Source: an uncultured Acidobacteriota bacterium (lineage in GTDB: Bacteria; Acidobacteriota; Vicinamibacteria; Vicinamibacterales; CAVVIG01). Taken from it: 56,091 bases of DNA. The stretch lies in NCBI GenBank assembly GCA_902825985.1, contig CADEDC010000018.1, forward strand, positions 1 to 56,091. The letters run 5' to 3'. The translations under genes and the position numbers were made by a program. Of this stretch, positions 44,501 to 52,167 are shown piece after piece. The stretch's first letter is position 1. Each line of letters starts with the position of its first letter. The notes under the pieces were generated by a model. That model had not been told where the DNA came from and did no database searches. It saw nothing but the letters and a program-made list of their open reading frames with translations.

Positions 44501-45342
44501 GGATGCAGCAGTCGGCCGAGCAGCTGCGCGGCGCTGCCGGCCCGCCTGGTCGGCCGGCAAGGGCGGACGGTGGCGATCGCCCCGGTCAGACGTCACCTGA
44601 CCCACCAGACACCCGGTCGCCCCAGCAGGCCGCCCGTGCCGCGGCAGGCGGGCAGGGCGAGATCGCGGAGTCGTTGGACCGACTGGCTGATCGGCTCTCG
44701 GCCGCCAACGGTCCGAGCGACGATCAGTCGCGCCGGATGAACGATCAGCTGGCCCGGGCCCAGGAACTGCGCGAGCAGATGGACCGCATCAGCCGCGAAT
44801 TGGAGAAAATGGGCCAGCAGGGCGGTCCGCAGGGCACCCAGGCGGGCGGATCGCGTCCCGGGCGTGCCGCGGACGGCGCGTCGCCGTCGCCGTCGCCATC
44901 GGAGCGCGAATCCACCAGCCAGCAGGGTGGTGGACAGGCGGGCGAGGGGCGGGCCGAAGGCACCGGCGCCGGTGGGGAGGCCGAGCGGCTGCGACAGGAG
45001 TATGCCCGCCAGCTGAAAGCGGCGCAGGAACTGCTGGGCGAGCTGAAGCGTGACGACAAGGCCACCGGACAGGGTGGCACCGGCTTCACCTTCGAAGGCC
45101 AGGGCATGGTGCTGTCGGCGCCCGGCACCCAGGCGTTCAAGCAGGACTTCGCCAGGTGGGAAGAGTTGCGGCGGCAGGCGACGCTGGCGCTCGAGCAGGC
45201 GGAGTCGAACATCTCGAAACAGCTGCAGGCGCAAGCCGCCAGGGATCGACTGGCCGCCGGCATCGAAGACCGGACGCCAGCCGGCTACAGCGAGCGGGTG
45301 GATAGCTACTTCAAGGCGCTGGCGGGAAAGAAGGGTCGCTAG
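41542..45342 (+). CDS. DUF4175 large membrane protein with Gln-rich coiled-coil domain
   Basis: 1266 aa. Helices at about 24-48, 55-72 and 145-165; then extracytoplasmic beta-rich domains (about 190-490). From about 650 to 1200 the chain is almost entirely Gln/Ala/Arg/Glu coiled coil with a low-complexity core of QSGQ/QQSQ repeats (about 755-830). The C-terminal VDSYFKALAGKKGR is typical of the family. ATG 41542 preferred over the GTG one codon earlier. It is the longest gene of the operon; by its shape, a scaffold (inference). Confidence 0.88.
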   Translation: MDASYRGIGELIARVRARWRRLVFLRAALVAALAVAGVLAAGLVLASASGRSANALAAVGVVTAVVALAVAIRALRPARRVPSDLQVARFIEEHEPSLDDRLVSAVDVNGPSSPSGPPLLARAMLADAERRAVQVEPTAIVATQLLRRAGVQAAAAAVVLVAVGFAGRQTVRRSYDALSLSLFPARVQLEVSPGHARLQAGSPLTIEARLAGNTAPIAAELQRADGGEWIATDMPVDATGTFRMTFDALGEGFQYRVVAGALTSETFDVAVVRPPRVTRVDVEYRYPAALGLPPRTEEDTGDIYAPAGTDVRLIVHTDREAATGQMALGGGRSLALSAAAPTRLEASLRVDGDDSYRLRVADREGMSTPGETEYFIRMLNDRPPDVRVLRPARDRSVTALEEIDIEAEAQDDFGVSALELVYTVRGSGEKVVPFAIPARGTTVSGFHTLYLEDLKVKAGDFISYYVRARDLPRGRRSSEARSDMFFLEVKPYEQEFSLAQSQGGGGGSGSPQIDDLVNAQKEIIVATWKLDRRALASGASSAADIRAVGKAEAELKMRVEQIASQFRDSTMRDPRRRGPAPPGAPRAGQTLPEEDAMTAASKAMSEAVAALEALKTKPAMPAELAALNHLLKAQATVKERQVTRQSGAGGAGQNRQTQDLSSLFDKELARQQQTNYETPNSAEEKEETTEDSMLDKIRELAKRQDELLRKQQELAKQQLSAEEMKRALETLTREQQQLRQQAEQMARQMSRGAPSDPGQQSQSGQKSPAGQRQGEQNQQSQSGQQQSGGQQSQGQQQAGRAGQSGQPSQSGESRPGSNQGRGGDRGSRMQQVSEEMRNAASELSRQDATSASARGNRALDGLRELEQQMRATAPNEQRRAIGDMQLEARQLADAQRQLASELGKVGQGEPGRDALRRLAGEQERLADRAERLEESLERQAQGAQTPPQERQPGGGRSGAAGAEQAAGARQAVGDAAADMQRQRLAERMQQSAEQLRGAAGPPGRPARADGGDRPGQTSPDPPDTRSPQQAARAAAGGQGEIAESLDRLADRLSAANGPSDDQSRRMNDQLARAQELREQMDRISRELEKMGQQGGPQGTQAGGSRPGRAADGASPSPSPSERESTSQQGGGQAGEGRAEGTGAGGEAERLRQEYARQLKAAQELLGELKRDDKATGQGGTGFTFEGQGMVLSAPGTQAFKQDFARWEELRRQATLALEQAESNISKQLQAQAARDRLAAGIEDRTPAGYSERVDSYFKALAGKKGR

Positions 45343-45354
45343 GCCCGGCCGTCC

Positions 45355-47580
45355 ATGCATTTCGCTGCTCCGCTTCCCGTGTGGCTCGTCGTCCTCGTGG
45401 CGATCGCGATGGTCGGTGTCGCGGTTGCCGCCTACCGCCGGCCGCTCGTCCCGCTGACCGAGAGTCGCCGCCTGCTGCTTGCCGCCCTCCGCGTCATCGC
45501 CCTCGCCAGTCTCGTGGCGTTCCTCGCCCGTCCGACGATCCTCGTTCCGCCGACGGCTGTCCGCGACCTCGTCGTCCCCGTGCTCGTCGATGTGTCGCGC
45601 AGCATGCGGGTGGCCGACGGCGAATCCGGCGTGTCGCGCGTCGACGTCGCGAGGCGGATCCTGGCCGACGACCTGCTGCCGGCGCTGTCGCGCCGCTTCA
45701 CGCCTGAGATCTACGCCTTCGGCGACTCGATTGCGTCGACCACCGTCGACCGTCTCGGCGCCGATGCGCGCCGCACCGATCTGCTCGGTGCGATCGCCAG
45801 CGTGCAGGAGCGCTACCGCGGACGGGCGCTTGCCGGGGTCGTCGTGGTGACCGATGGCGCCGACACCGAGCCGGGCCAGACCGACGGATCGCGCGGACCC
45901 GGTATCGCCGTGTATCCGATCGGCGTCGGCTCGCTCGGCGGCGTACCGGATCGCGAGGTCATCGGCGTGTCGGCCGGCGATCCGCGGCTGGATGCCGCCA
46001 CCGTCGACCTGCGGGTGACGACCGTGAGCCGGGGATTCGGCCGGGCGGCCTATCAGCTCCGGGTGCTGGCCGACGGCCGCGTGATTGACACCCGCAGCCT
46101 GACGCCGGTCGCCGATGGCACGCCGATCGACGTCGAGTTGACGGTGCTGCCGAATGCGGTGACGAGCACCGTCTACAGCGCCGAGATCGTGGCCGGACCG
46201 GCGGAGGCGATCACCGAGAACAACCAGCGCAGCGTGTTGGTGAGCCCGGCTGGTCGCAAGCGCCGCATCCTGGCCATCCAGGGATCGCCCGGCTACGACC
46301 ACAGCTTCCTGGCGCGCGCGATTGCCGCCGACACCGGGCTGGAACTCGACATCATCGTCCGCAAGGGCCGCAACGACGCCGGGCAGGATACGTTCTTCGT
46401 CCAGGCCGGCGGCGGCCGCGCCCCGGGACTGACGTCAGGGTTCCCGGCGACCCGGGAGGCGCTGTTCGCTTATGACGCCATCATCGTCGCCAACGTCGAG
46501 AGCGACTTCTTCACCCGCCCGCAGATGCAGTTGGTGGCCGACTTCGTCGCGGAGCGCGGCGGCGGACTGCTCGTGTTCGGCGGCCGGTCCTTCGCGCAGC
46601 GTGGCCTCATCGGCACGCCGCTCGAAGAAGTACTGCCGGTCGAGCTGAACGATCGTCGCGGCGGCCTGGCGCGGGCCTCGCTCGATGCCGAGGCCATGCC
46701 GAAGCATCACGCGGTGACGCTGACCGCCGACGGCGAGCGGCACCCGATCATGCGACTGGGTGCGACCGTGGACGACTCGCGTCGCGCCTGGGCGGCGATG
46801 CCGGCGTTGGCGTCGGCCGCGGCGCTCGGCGGTCCACGCGCCGGGGCCCGCGTGCTGGCGGTCACGTCGACCGGCGGCGGCGTGCTCGTACCGCTGGTGG
46901 CCGTCCAGCGCTACGGGCGTGGACGGTCGATGGTGTTCTCGGGCGAGGCATCGTGGCGCTGGAAGATGATGATGCCGTCGACCGATCGCTCTTACGAGTT
47001 CTTCTGGCGGCAGGCGCTGCGCTGGCTGTCGGTCACCGCCCCGGATCCGGTGGATGTCGTCGTCCCGGAGTCGTCCGAACCGGGCGATGCGGTCACCCTC
47101 GGCGTCGAGGTACGCGATGCCGGGTTCCTGCCGGCCGCGGATGCCGATGTCACGGCGACGCTGACCGTGCCGGGAGGGGACTCGCAGACGCTCGCGCTGA
47201 AACGGGACGCCGGGGGCGCGAAGTTCTCGGCGGCGTTTCGACCCGAGCAGCCCGGCCTCCATCGCCTGCGGGCGGAGGCACGGCGTGGCGCCACCGTTCT
47301 CGGCACGTCCGAACGCTGGTTCTACGTCGGCGGCGGCGATCGGGAGTTCGCCGACCCGCGTCTCAACGAGGGGGTCCTGAGGCGTATCGCGCGGTCGTCC
47401 GGCGGGCGGTATGCGTCGGCCGACGCCGCGGGCGCGGTCGCCGACTGGCTGGAGTCGGCGGCACCGCCGCCGTCCGATCCCGAGCCGCGTGATCTCTGGC
47501 ACGAACCGTGGGCATTCCTGCTGCTGATGGCGTTACTCTCGTCCGAGTGGATACTCCGGCGACTGTGGGGGCTCCGGTGA
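45355..47580 (+). CDS. VWA/GATase-like membrane protein
   Basis: 741 aa. Two N-terminal helices (about 8-26, 40-60), VWA with VLVDVSRSM (intact DxSxS) and VVVVTDGAD, a beta domain (DREVIGVSAGDPRLD), a glutamine-amidotransferase-like fold (LVADFVAERGGGLLVFGG, GRGRSMVFSGEASWRWKMM), another Ig-like part, and a C-terminal TM (about 718-735). No GATase Cys/His dyad is evident. Starts 12 bp after DUF4175 with no Shine-Dalgarno. It is the second membrane VWA of the same operon. Confidence 0.9.
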   Translation: MHFAAPLPVWLVVLVAIAMVGVAVAAYRRPLVPLTESRRLLLAALRVIALASLVAFLARPTILVPPTAVRDLVVPVLVDVSRSMRVADGESGVSRVDVARRILADDLLPALSRRFTPEIYAFGDSIASTTVDRLGADARRTDLLGAIASVQERYRGRALAGVVVVTDGADTEPGQTDGSRGPGIAVYPIGVGSLGGVPDREVIGVSAGDPRLDAATVDLRVTTVSRGFGRAAYQLRVLADGRVIDTRSLTPVADGTPIDVELTVLPNAVTSTVYSAEIVAGPAEAITENNQRSVLVSPAGRKRRILAIQGSPGYDHSFLARAIAADTGLELDIIVRKGRNDAGQDTFFVQAGGGRAPGLTSGFPATREALFAYDAIIVANVESDFFTRPQMQLVADFVAERGGGLLVFGGRSFAQRGLIGTPLEEVLPVELNDRRGGLARASLDAEAMPKHHAVTLTADGERHPIMRLGATVDDSRRAWAAMPALASAAALGGPRAGARVLAVTSTGGGVLVPLVAVQRYGRGRSMVFSGEASWRWKMMMPSTDRSYEFFWRQALRWLSVTAPDPVDVVVPESSEPGDAVTLGVEVRDAGFLPAADADVTATLTVPGGDSQTLALKRDAGGAKFSAAFRPEQPGLHRLRAEARRGATVLGTSERWFYVGGGDREFADPRLNEGVLRRIARSSGGRYASADAAGAVADWLESAAPPPSDPEPRDLWHEPWAFLLLMALLSSEWILRRLWGLR

Positions 47581-47615
47581 CGGCGGCCGGCGCGCGCCGG
47601 GCCGGGGCGGTGACG

Positions 47616-48596
47616 ATGCGGATGGTGGGGTGGCGCTGCCGTGCGGCCGGCGTTCTCCTCGCAGCGGCCTGCGCCACGGCGCCGGCGCCGGCCGCTGCGG
47701 CCGAGCGCTACGCGGTCATCGTCACCGGCGCGTCCGGCGGTCCCGAGTACGGCGACAAGTACCAGAAGTGGCGCAGCGAACTCGTCCGGACGCTCAGGGA
47801 TACCTACGGCTATCCCGACGACCACATCGTCGCGCTCGGCGAGGACGCCGACGCCGGGGGCAAGGCGACACGCGAGAACGTCCGCCGTGCCCTCGCGGAC
47901 CTGCGCAAGCGAGCGATCGACGGCGACGTCAGCCTCGTCCTGCTCATCGGGCATGGTTCGGCTGATTCGGAAGAGGCCAAGTTCAATCTCGTCGGACCTG
48001 ACATGACCGTCGACGAGTGGGCCGGACTCATCAAGCCGATTCCCGGCCGCGTCGTCTTCGTCAACGGGTCGAGCGGCAGCTTTCCGTTCCTGGCGGCCGT
48101 CGCCGGCCGCAACCGGGTCGTCGTCACCGCCAACGATTCGGCGGCGCAGCAGTTCGAAACCGTGTTCCCCGACTTCTTCATCAAGGCGTTCGCCGACGAT
48201 GCCGCCGACCGTGACAAGAACGGCAAGGTGTCGCTGCTCGAGGCCTTCACGTTCGCCAGCACGCGCGTGAAGGAATACTTCGAGGGCAAGGGTCAGCTGG
48301 CCACCGAACGGCCGCTGCTGGACGATACCGGCGCCGGCGTCGGCCGCGATCTCGAGACGCAGGGGAAGGACGGCCAGGTGGCACAGATCACCTATCTGGC
48401 CCCGGAGGTGCCGGCCGGGATGGCCGGCAACCCGGAGCTGGCCGAGATGATGCGGCGTCGCGCCCAGCTCGAAGACAGCCTCGTGCTGCTGCGATCGCGC
48501 AAGGAGCAGATGCAGCCGGATCGTTACGACGACGAGCTCGAGCGCATCCTCCTCGAGCTCGCGCGCATCGACCGGCGGCGCCGCTCCGGCACCTAG
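47616..48596 (+). CDS. Exported C13/caspase-like protein lacking catalytic Cys
   Basis: 326 aa. A signal peptide (about 1-30, ending PAAAAERYA) precedes a caspase-fold domain: YAVIVTGASGG, a histidine motif LIGHGSAD (His113) and a strand VFVNGSSGSFPF where legumain-type (C13) peptidases have E-A-C-E-S-G-S. The Cys position aligns with Gly151, so cysteine-protease activity is unlikely. The tail is an Arg/Glu-rich helix. Start choice: ATG 47616; GTG 47577 would overlap the previous stop (GTGA) and lengthen the N-region. Last gene of the MoxR/VWA train. Confidence 0.72.
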   Translation: MRMVGWRCRAAGVLLAAACATAPAPAAAAERYAVIVTGASGGPEYGDKYQKWRSELVRTLRDTYGYPDDHIVALGEDADAGGKATRENVRRALADLRKRAIDGDVSLVLLIGHGSADSEEAKFNLVGPDMTVDEWAGLIKPIPGRVVFVNGSSGSFPFLAAVAGRNRVVVTANDSAAQQFETVFPDFFIKAFADDAADRDKNGKVSLLEAFTFASTRVKEYFEGKGQLATERPLLDDTGAGVGRDLETQGKDGQVAQITYLAPEVPAGMAGNPELAEMMRRRAQLEDSLVLLRSRKEQMQPDRYDDELERILLELARIDRRRRSGT

Positions 48597-48636
48597 CGTC
48601 GGCGCCGCTGCCGGTCGCCTCGTCGGTGCCCCGGCC

Positions 48637-49302
48637 TCAGTAATAGCGCCACTCGCCGCGTGGCTGGCGCTGTTTGAAGACCCACACGCCGGCCGCGCCG
48701 AGGACGAATCCCGCGACGTGAGCGACGAACGCGATGCCGCCGCTGGCACCGGCGGTCGCGGCAAGCGCGGTGGCGCCCGCGCTGAACAGCTGCAGGATGA
48801 ACCAGAAGCCGAGCAGGAAGATGGCCGGCAGCTCGACGATCTCCCAGATGATGATGAGCGGGATGAGCGTCAGCACGCGCGAGTGCGGATACAGGACGAA
48901 GTAGGCGCCCATCACGCCGGCAATCGCGCCGCTCGCGCCGATCGTCGGTACCAGCGACTCCGGCTGGGCCACGACGTGTCCGATCGCGGCACCGACACCA
49001 CACAGCAGGTAGAACAGCACGAAGCGGCCGTGGCCCATGCGGTCCTCGACGTTGTCGCCGAAGATCCACAGGTACCACATGTTGCCGATCACGTGCATCC
49101 AGCTGCCGTGCAGGAACATCGAGCTGACGTAGGTCGAACGCGTGACGTCGGCAGGGACGACGCCCCACGAGCGGATGAAGTCGTCGAGGGCCGGTGCGGG
49201 CAGCGCCAGCTCGTAGACCCAGGCGAGGGCGTTGAGCACGATGATGGTGACGGTGACGTATGGCGTGGTACGGGACGGAATGACGTCCCGCAGCGGGATC
49301 AT
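48637..49302 (-). CDS. Rhomboid-family intramembrane serine protease
   Basis: 221 aa, six to seven helices. The dyad is complete: Ser124 in GASGAIAG and His195 in VAHVAGF; the preceding HVIGNMWYLWIFG helix provides the oxyanion-site residues. It cleaves TM segments or membrane proteins. The N-terminus MIPLRDVIPSR is typical of the bacterial subfamily. TAAGAT lies six bases before the ATG. Convergent with the MoxR/VWA operon, 40 bp apart. Confidence 0.95.
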   Translation of the reverse strand: MIPLRDVIPSRTTPYVTVTIIVLNALAWVYELALPAPALDDFIRSWGVVPADVTRSTYVSSMFLHGSWMHVIGNMWYLWIFGDNVEDRMGHGRFVLFYLLCGVGAAIGHVVAQPESLVPTIGASGAIAGVMGAYFVLYPHSRVLTLIPLIIIWEIVELPAIFLLGFWFILQLFSAGATALAATAGASGGIAFVAHVAGFVLGAAGVWVFKQRQPRGEWRYY

Positions 49303-49308
49303 GGACCG

Positions 49309-49314
49309 ATCTTA
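49309..49314 (-). promoter_or_regulatory. Putative leaderless -10 (TAAGAT) of the rhomboid gene
   Basis: TAAGAT on the minus strand, then six bases and ATG. No Shine-Dalgarno between them. Confidence 0.45.
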
Positions 49315-49431
49315 CTCCGCGAACGTGCCGAGACTGTCCTGGCGACCGCGTTCCGGATCGACGGCCACAAGGTGTGCGCCCCGGCCCCGAGCGTCGTGTG
49401 GGTGGCCATCCGCTCCGGCGTGCGCCTGTAA

Positions 49432-49578
49432 TCAACGGGTCCACCCATCTGCCGGCACGGTTCTGAAGAACCAGACCTGGCCAACACTGTCGTGTACGCA
49501 GACATGGGATCCGGCGATTTCCATCTTCGTCTTGCGGGAGCCGTCAAGCCTTGCGACAACACCTCGCACTTCGCGCAT
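49432..49578 (-). pseudogene. Short ORF, possible 3' fragment of an interrupted gene
   Basis: 48 codons from ATG 49578, in the same frame as the small ORF at 49654-49851. The protein-like sequence (VRGVVARLDGSRKTKMEIAG, ending VWFFRTVPADGWTR) continues upstream of the ATG as far as the TGA at 49654-49656 with no start codon. That suggests a decayed or truncated gene. Third-position GC is clearly lower than in neighbouring genes. Family not recognised. Confidence 0.3.
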
Positions 49579-49653
49579 GACGATGACGCTGTCGAGAACC
49601 TCACCAAACGTGCGACCAGGCGATACGCTGGTTAGGCTGCGCTTGCGAGAATG

Positions 49654-49851
49654 TCAGATCACGCCACGAAGGTCCCGCGAGTCGCGACCGGATTCATCGA
49701 GCCCAAATCTCGCGCCATTGCTTTCGACTGCAACGCGGAGCGCTTTGCGGACGGATTGAACCAAGTCTTGCCAGGGTGGGGCCTGGCGCAGATGAAGCGC
49801 TCGCTCCGGATCGTGAGCCACAAACTCATCCAGCGTCCAGTGTGTCGGCAC
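49654..49851 (-). CDS. Small hypothetical protein (65 aa) or 5' part of a broken gene
   Basis: GTG start, sequence PTHWTLDEFVAHDPERALHL followed by a mixed helical segment; no signal peptide or motif recognised. An in-frame stop closes just upstream of the start. The same frame resumes after the TGA in the fragment at 49432-49578, so a single nonsense change could have split a protein of about 140 aa. Codon use is atypical for the window. Confidence that it is expressed is low. Confidence 0.3.
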   Translation of the reverse strand: MPTHWTLDEFVAHDPERALHLRQAPPWQDLVQSVRKALRVAVESNGARFGLDESGRDSRDLRGVI

Positions 49852-50024
49852 TTCTCGCTCCGCGACGGCCTATGACCCGAACGTTGTGTAGGCGGAAGGC
49901 GCCAATTGCCGGACATAGAGCCCCTATCGCGCAGGTAGAAGTCACGCTGCGGCGCTGTTCCGCGCGCCATTGTTGCGGCCAGGCACCAGGCCGCCGCACC
50001 TGGGCCAGACCCAGGCCGATGACT

Positions 50025-51215
50025 CTAGTGCGTGGACTGCGAGACTTCCTGCCCGGCCCGCACGCGCGCGACGATGCGGCGGAGATCGTTGTCGCCGATG
50101 CTCTTGCGGTGCTCGCCGAGGGTGACCACCTCGTGGTAGACCGCGGCGAGTTCATCGGCCGAGAGGCCGAAGCCGAGCGTCTCACAGCGGCGATTCACGG
50201 CGTGACGTCCGGAGTGGCGGCCCAGCACCAGCTGCTCCGGCGTCTGGCCGACGTCGGCCGGCTTCATGATCTCGTAGGTGCGCGAGTCCTTCAGCATGCC
50301 GTCCTGATGGATGCCGGCCTCGTGCGCGAAGGCATTGCGTCCGACGATCGCCTTGTTGGCCTGCACCGCTTCGGCGGTGAGGTCGGTCAGCAGCTGACTC
50401 GTGCTGTAGAGCAGCGGCGAGTGGATCGACGTGTCGTACGGCAGGCGATCCTGGCGCACGCGGAACGCCATCACGATCTCCTCGAGTGAGGCATTGCCGG
50501 CGCGCTCGCCAATGCCGTTGATCGTGCACTCGATCTGCCGGACGCCGCCCTGCACGGCGGCAAGACTGTTCGCGACGGCAAGACCGAGGTCGTCGTGGCA
50601 GTGCGCGCTGAAGATGGCCTTGTCGGCGTTCGGCACGCGGCGGCGGATCTCCTCGAAGAAGTCGCGGATCTCATCGGGCGTCGCATAACCCACCGTATCC
50701 GGCAAGTTGATCGTCGTCGCCCCGGCCGCAATCACGCCCTCGACGACGCGGCACAGGAAGTCGCGGTCGCTGCGCGTCGCATCCTCAGCCGAGAACTCCA
50801 CATCGTCGGTCACCTGGCGCGCCCGCTTCACCGCCGTGACGGTGGCGTCGAGGCAGGCCTCGCGCGTGATACGGAGCTTCTTTTCGAGATGGAGGTCGGA
50901 GGTGGCGAGGAACGTGTGGATGCGCTTGCGCTCGGCCGGCTCGAGGGCGCGGGCCGCTTCGTCGATGTCAGCCGGTCTGCAGCGGGCCAAGGCTGCAATG
51001 ACCGGCCGTCTAACCTGCATCGCGACCTGTCGCGTCGCCTCGGCATCGGCCGGCGAGGCGATCGGGAACCCGGCCTCGATGATGTCGACGCCCAATTCCT
51101 CCAATGCCATGGCCATCTTCAACTTGGAGGGCACGTCCATGGAGAATCCGGGTGCCTGCTCGCCGTCGCGAAGCGTGGTGTCGAAGATGATCACGCGGGC
51201 GTTCTGCTGACTCAT
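50025..51215 (-). CDS. leuA: 2-isopropylmalate synthase-like enzyme, short form
   Basis: 396 aa. HMGL-like TIM barrel with [25 protein letters not shown] (metal His pair) and [15 protein letters not shown], then the communication region ([25 protein letters not shown]). E. coli LeuA has a further C-terminal regulatory domain of about 120 residues, absent here, so leucine feedback by the usual route is unlikely. Homocitrate or citramalate synthase are alternatives. ATG 51215 fits homology ([17 protein letters not shown]). Divergent from lysR; no leuB/C/D nearby. Confidence 0.85.
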   Translation of the reverse strand: MSQQNARVIIFDTTLRDGEQAPGFSMDVPSKLKMAMALEELGVDIIEAGFPIASPADAEATRQVAMQVRRPVIAALARCRPADIDEAARALEPAERKRIHTFLATSDLHLEKKLRITREACLDATVTAVKRARQVTDDVEFSAEDATRSDRDFLCRVVEGVIAAGATTINLPDTVGYATPDEIRDFFEEIRRRVPNADKAIFSAHCHDDLGLAVANSLAAVQGGVRQIECTINGIGERAGNASLEEIVMAFRVRQDRLPYDTSIHSPLLYSTSQLLTDLTAEAVQANKAIVGRNAFAHEAGIHQDGMLKDSRTYEIMKPADVGQTPEQLVLGRHSGRHAVNRRCETLGFGLSADELAAVYHEVVTLGEHRKSIGDNDLRRIVARVRAGQEVSQSTH

Positions 51216-51259
51216 AGCGTCAGTGTCGCCGTAGGGCGAATCAGAAGTCAAAGCGATAA

Positions 51260-51276
51260 TTATTACGTTACAATAA
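51260..51276 (+). promoter_or_regulatory. Candidate LysR operator between leuA-like and lysR genes
   Basis: TTATT-ACGTTAC-AATAA, a dyad at 51260-51276 in the AT-rich divergent spacer, fits the LysR-type T-N11-A pattern. TACAAT (51269-51274) inside it may be the lysR -10, which would give autorepression. The leuA-like side has TTGACT-N18-GACACT on the minus strand (51251 down to 51222), six bases before its ATG. Confidence 0.5.
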
Positions 51277-51285
51277 GGTCTATTT

Positions 51286-52167
51286 ATGGATCTGGCCGCT
51301 CTCCGCATCTTCCTGGCCGTTGCCGAGGAGCGCAGTTTCTCGCGCGCGGCCGCCAAAGTCCACCGCACCCAGCCGGCCGTCAGCCAGGCGGTGAAGCGGC
51401 TCGAGGACGACCTTGGCGAGCAGCTGTTCGACCGCTCGTCGAAGAGCGGCACCCTGACCGATGCCGGCCGCATCCTGCAGAACTACGGTCAGCGGCTCGT
51501 GCGGCTCGCCGAGGAGACCGAATCGGCCATGCGCGAACTGCGCGACCTGCGCCGCGGGCGCGTGCTGATCGGCGCCAACGAAGCCGCCGTCCACACGCTG
51601 CTGCCGCTGATGGCGAAGTTCCGCGAGCGCGTGCCCGATGTGGCGATCGACGTGCGCCGCGTGCCGGCCCGCCAGATCGCCGTCGAGGTCCAGCAGGGCA
51701 GTCTCGACTTCGGCGCCCTGACGTTTCGCCCATCGGAGTCCGGCCTGCTCGAAGTGGTCGTCGGCAGCGACGAACTCGTGCTGCTCGTCGCGCCGAGCCA
51801 TGCGCTCGCGAAGCGCAAGCAGGTGTCGATGGAGGATGTGGCGAAGGAACCGGTCGTCGCCCACAACGATCCGTCGCCGGCCCGCGAGCGGGTGCTGCGG
51901 CTGTTCGAACAGCGGCACATTCAGCTGAACATGGTCATCGCGCTGCCCAGTCTCGATGGCATCAAGCGCGCGGTGGAAATGAAACTGGGGGTGGCGCTGC
52001 TGCCGGCGCGCTGCGCCATCACCGAGATTGCGACCGGCAGCCTGGTCGGCGTGCCGGTCACCGGCATCTCGCGCAAGCGCCAGGTCATGCTGGTGTGCCG
52101 CAACAATCACCGCTCGCATGCGGCGAATGCCTTCCTGGCCGTCGCGCAGGAGAACTCGAAGCTGTGA
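51286..52167 (+). CDS. LysR-family transcriptional regulator
   Basis: 293 aa. N-terminal winged helix-turn-helix (LRIFLAVAEERSFSRAAAKV, QPAVSQAVKRLEDDLG) and a LysR_substrate periplasmic-binding-like domain (about 90-290). Effector unknown. It is divergent from the leuA-like gene and overlaps cobS (GTGA), so it may govern either unit or both. Confidence 0.94.
   Translation: MDLAALRIFLAVAEERSFSRAAAKVHRTQPAVSQAVKRLEDDLGEQLFDRSSKSGTLTDAGRILQNYGQRLVRLAEETESAMRELRDLRRGRVLIGANEAAVHTLLPLMAKFRERVPDVAIDVRRVPARQIAVEVQQGSLDFGALTFRPSESGLLEVVVGSDELVLLVAPSHALAKRKQVSMEDVAKEPVVAHNDPSPARERVLRLFEQRHIQLNMVIALPSLDGIKRAVEMKLGVALLPARCAITEIATGSLVGVPVTGISRKRQVMLVCRNNHRSHAANAFLAVAQENSKL

Larger units (their letters stand above)
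49303..50024. other. Lower-GC, gene-poor segment between rhomboid and leuA genes
   Basis: About 720 bp with visibly lower GC and no recognisable gene apart from the two short minus-strand ORFs. A 74-codon plus-strand ORF at 49651-49875 overlaps them antisense and is no more convincing. A GGTTC/GAACC hairpin lies near 49470 and a CCTGGG/CCCAGG stem near 49998-50015, close to the end of the leuA-like gene. It looks like a remnant of transferred DNA. Confidence 0.5.

Noticed and set aside
49625..49645. Integron attC-like core (GTTAGGC near 49634)
   Set aside because: No matching RYYYAAC partner at a suitable distance, no attC stem and no integrase nearby.
49654..49656. In-frame TGA read as selenocysteine in the split minus-strand frame
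   Set aside because: No SECIS-like hairpin identified, no selenoprotein family recognised, and codon use suggests a decaying gene.
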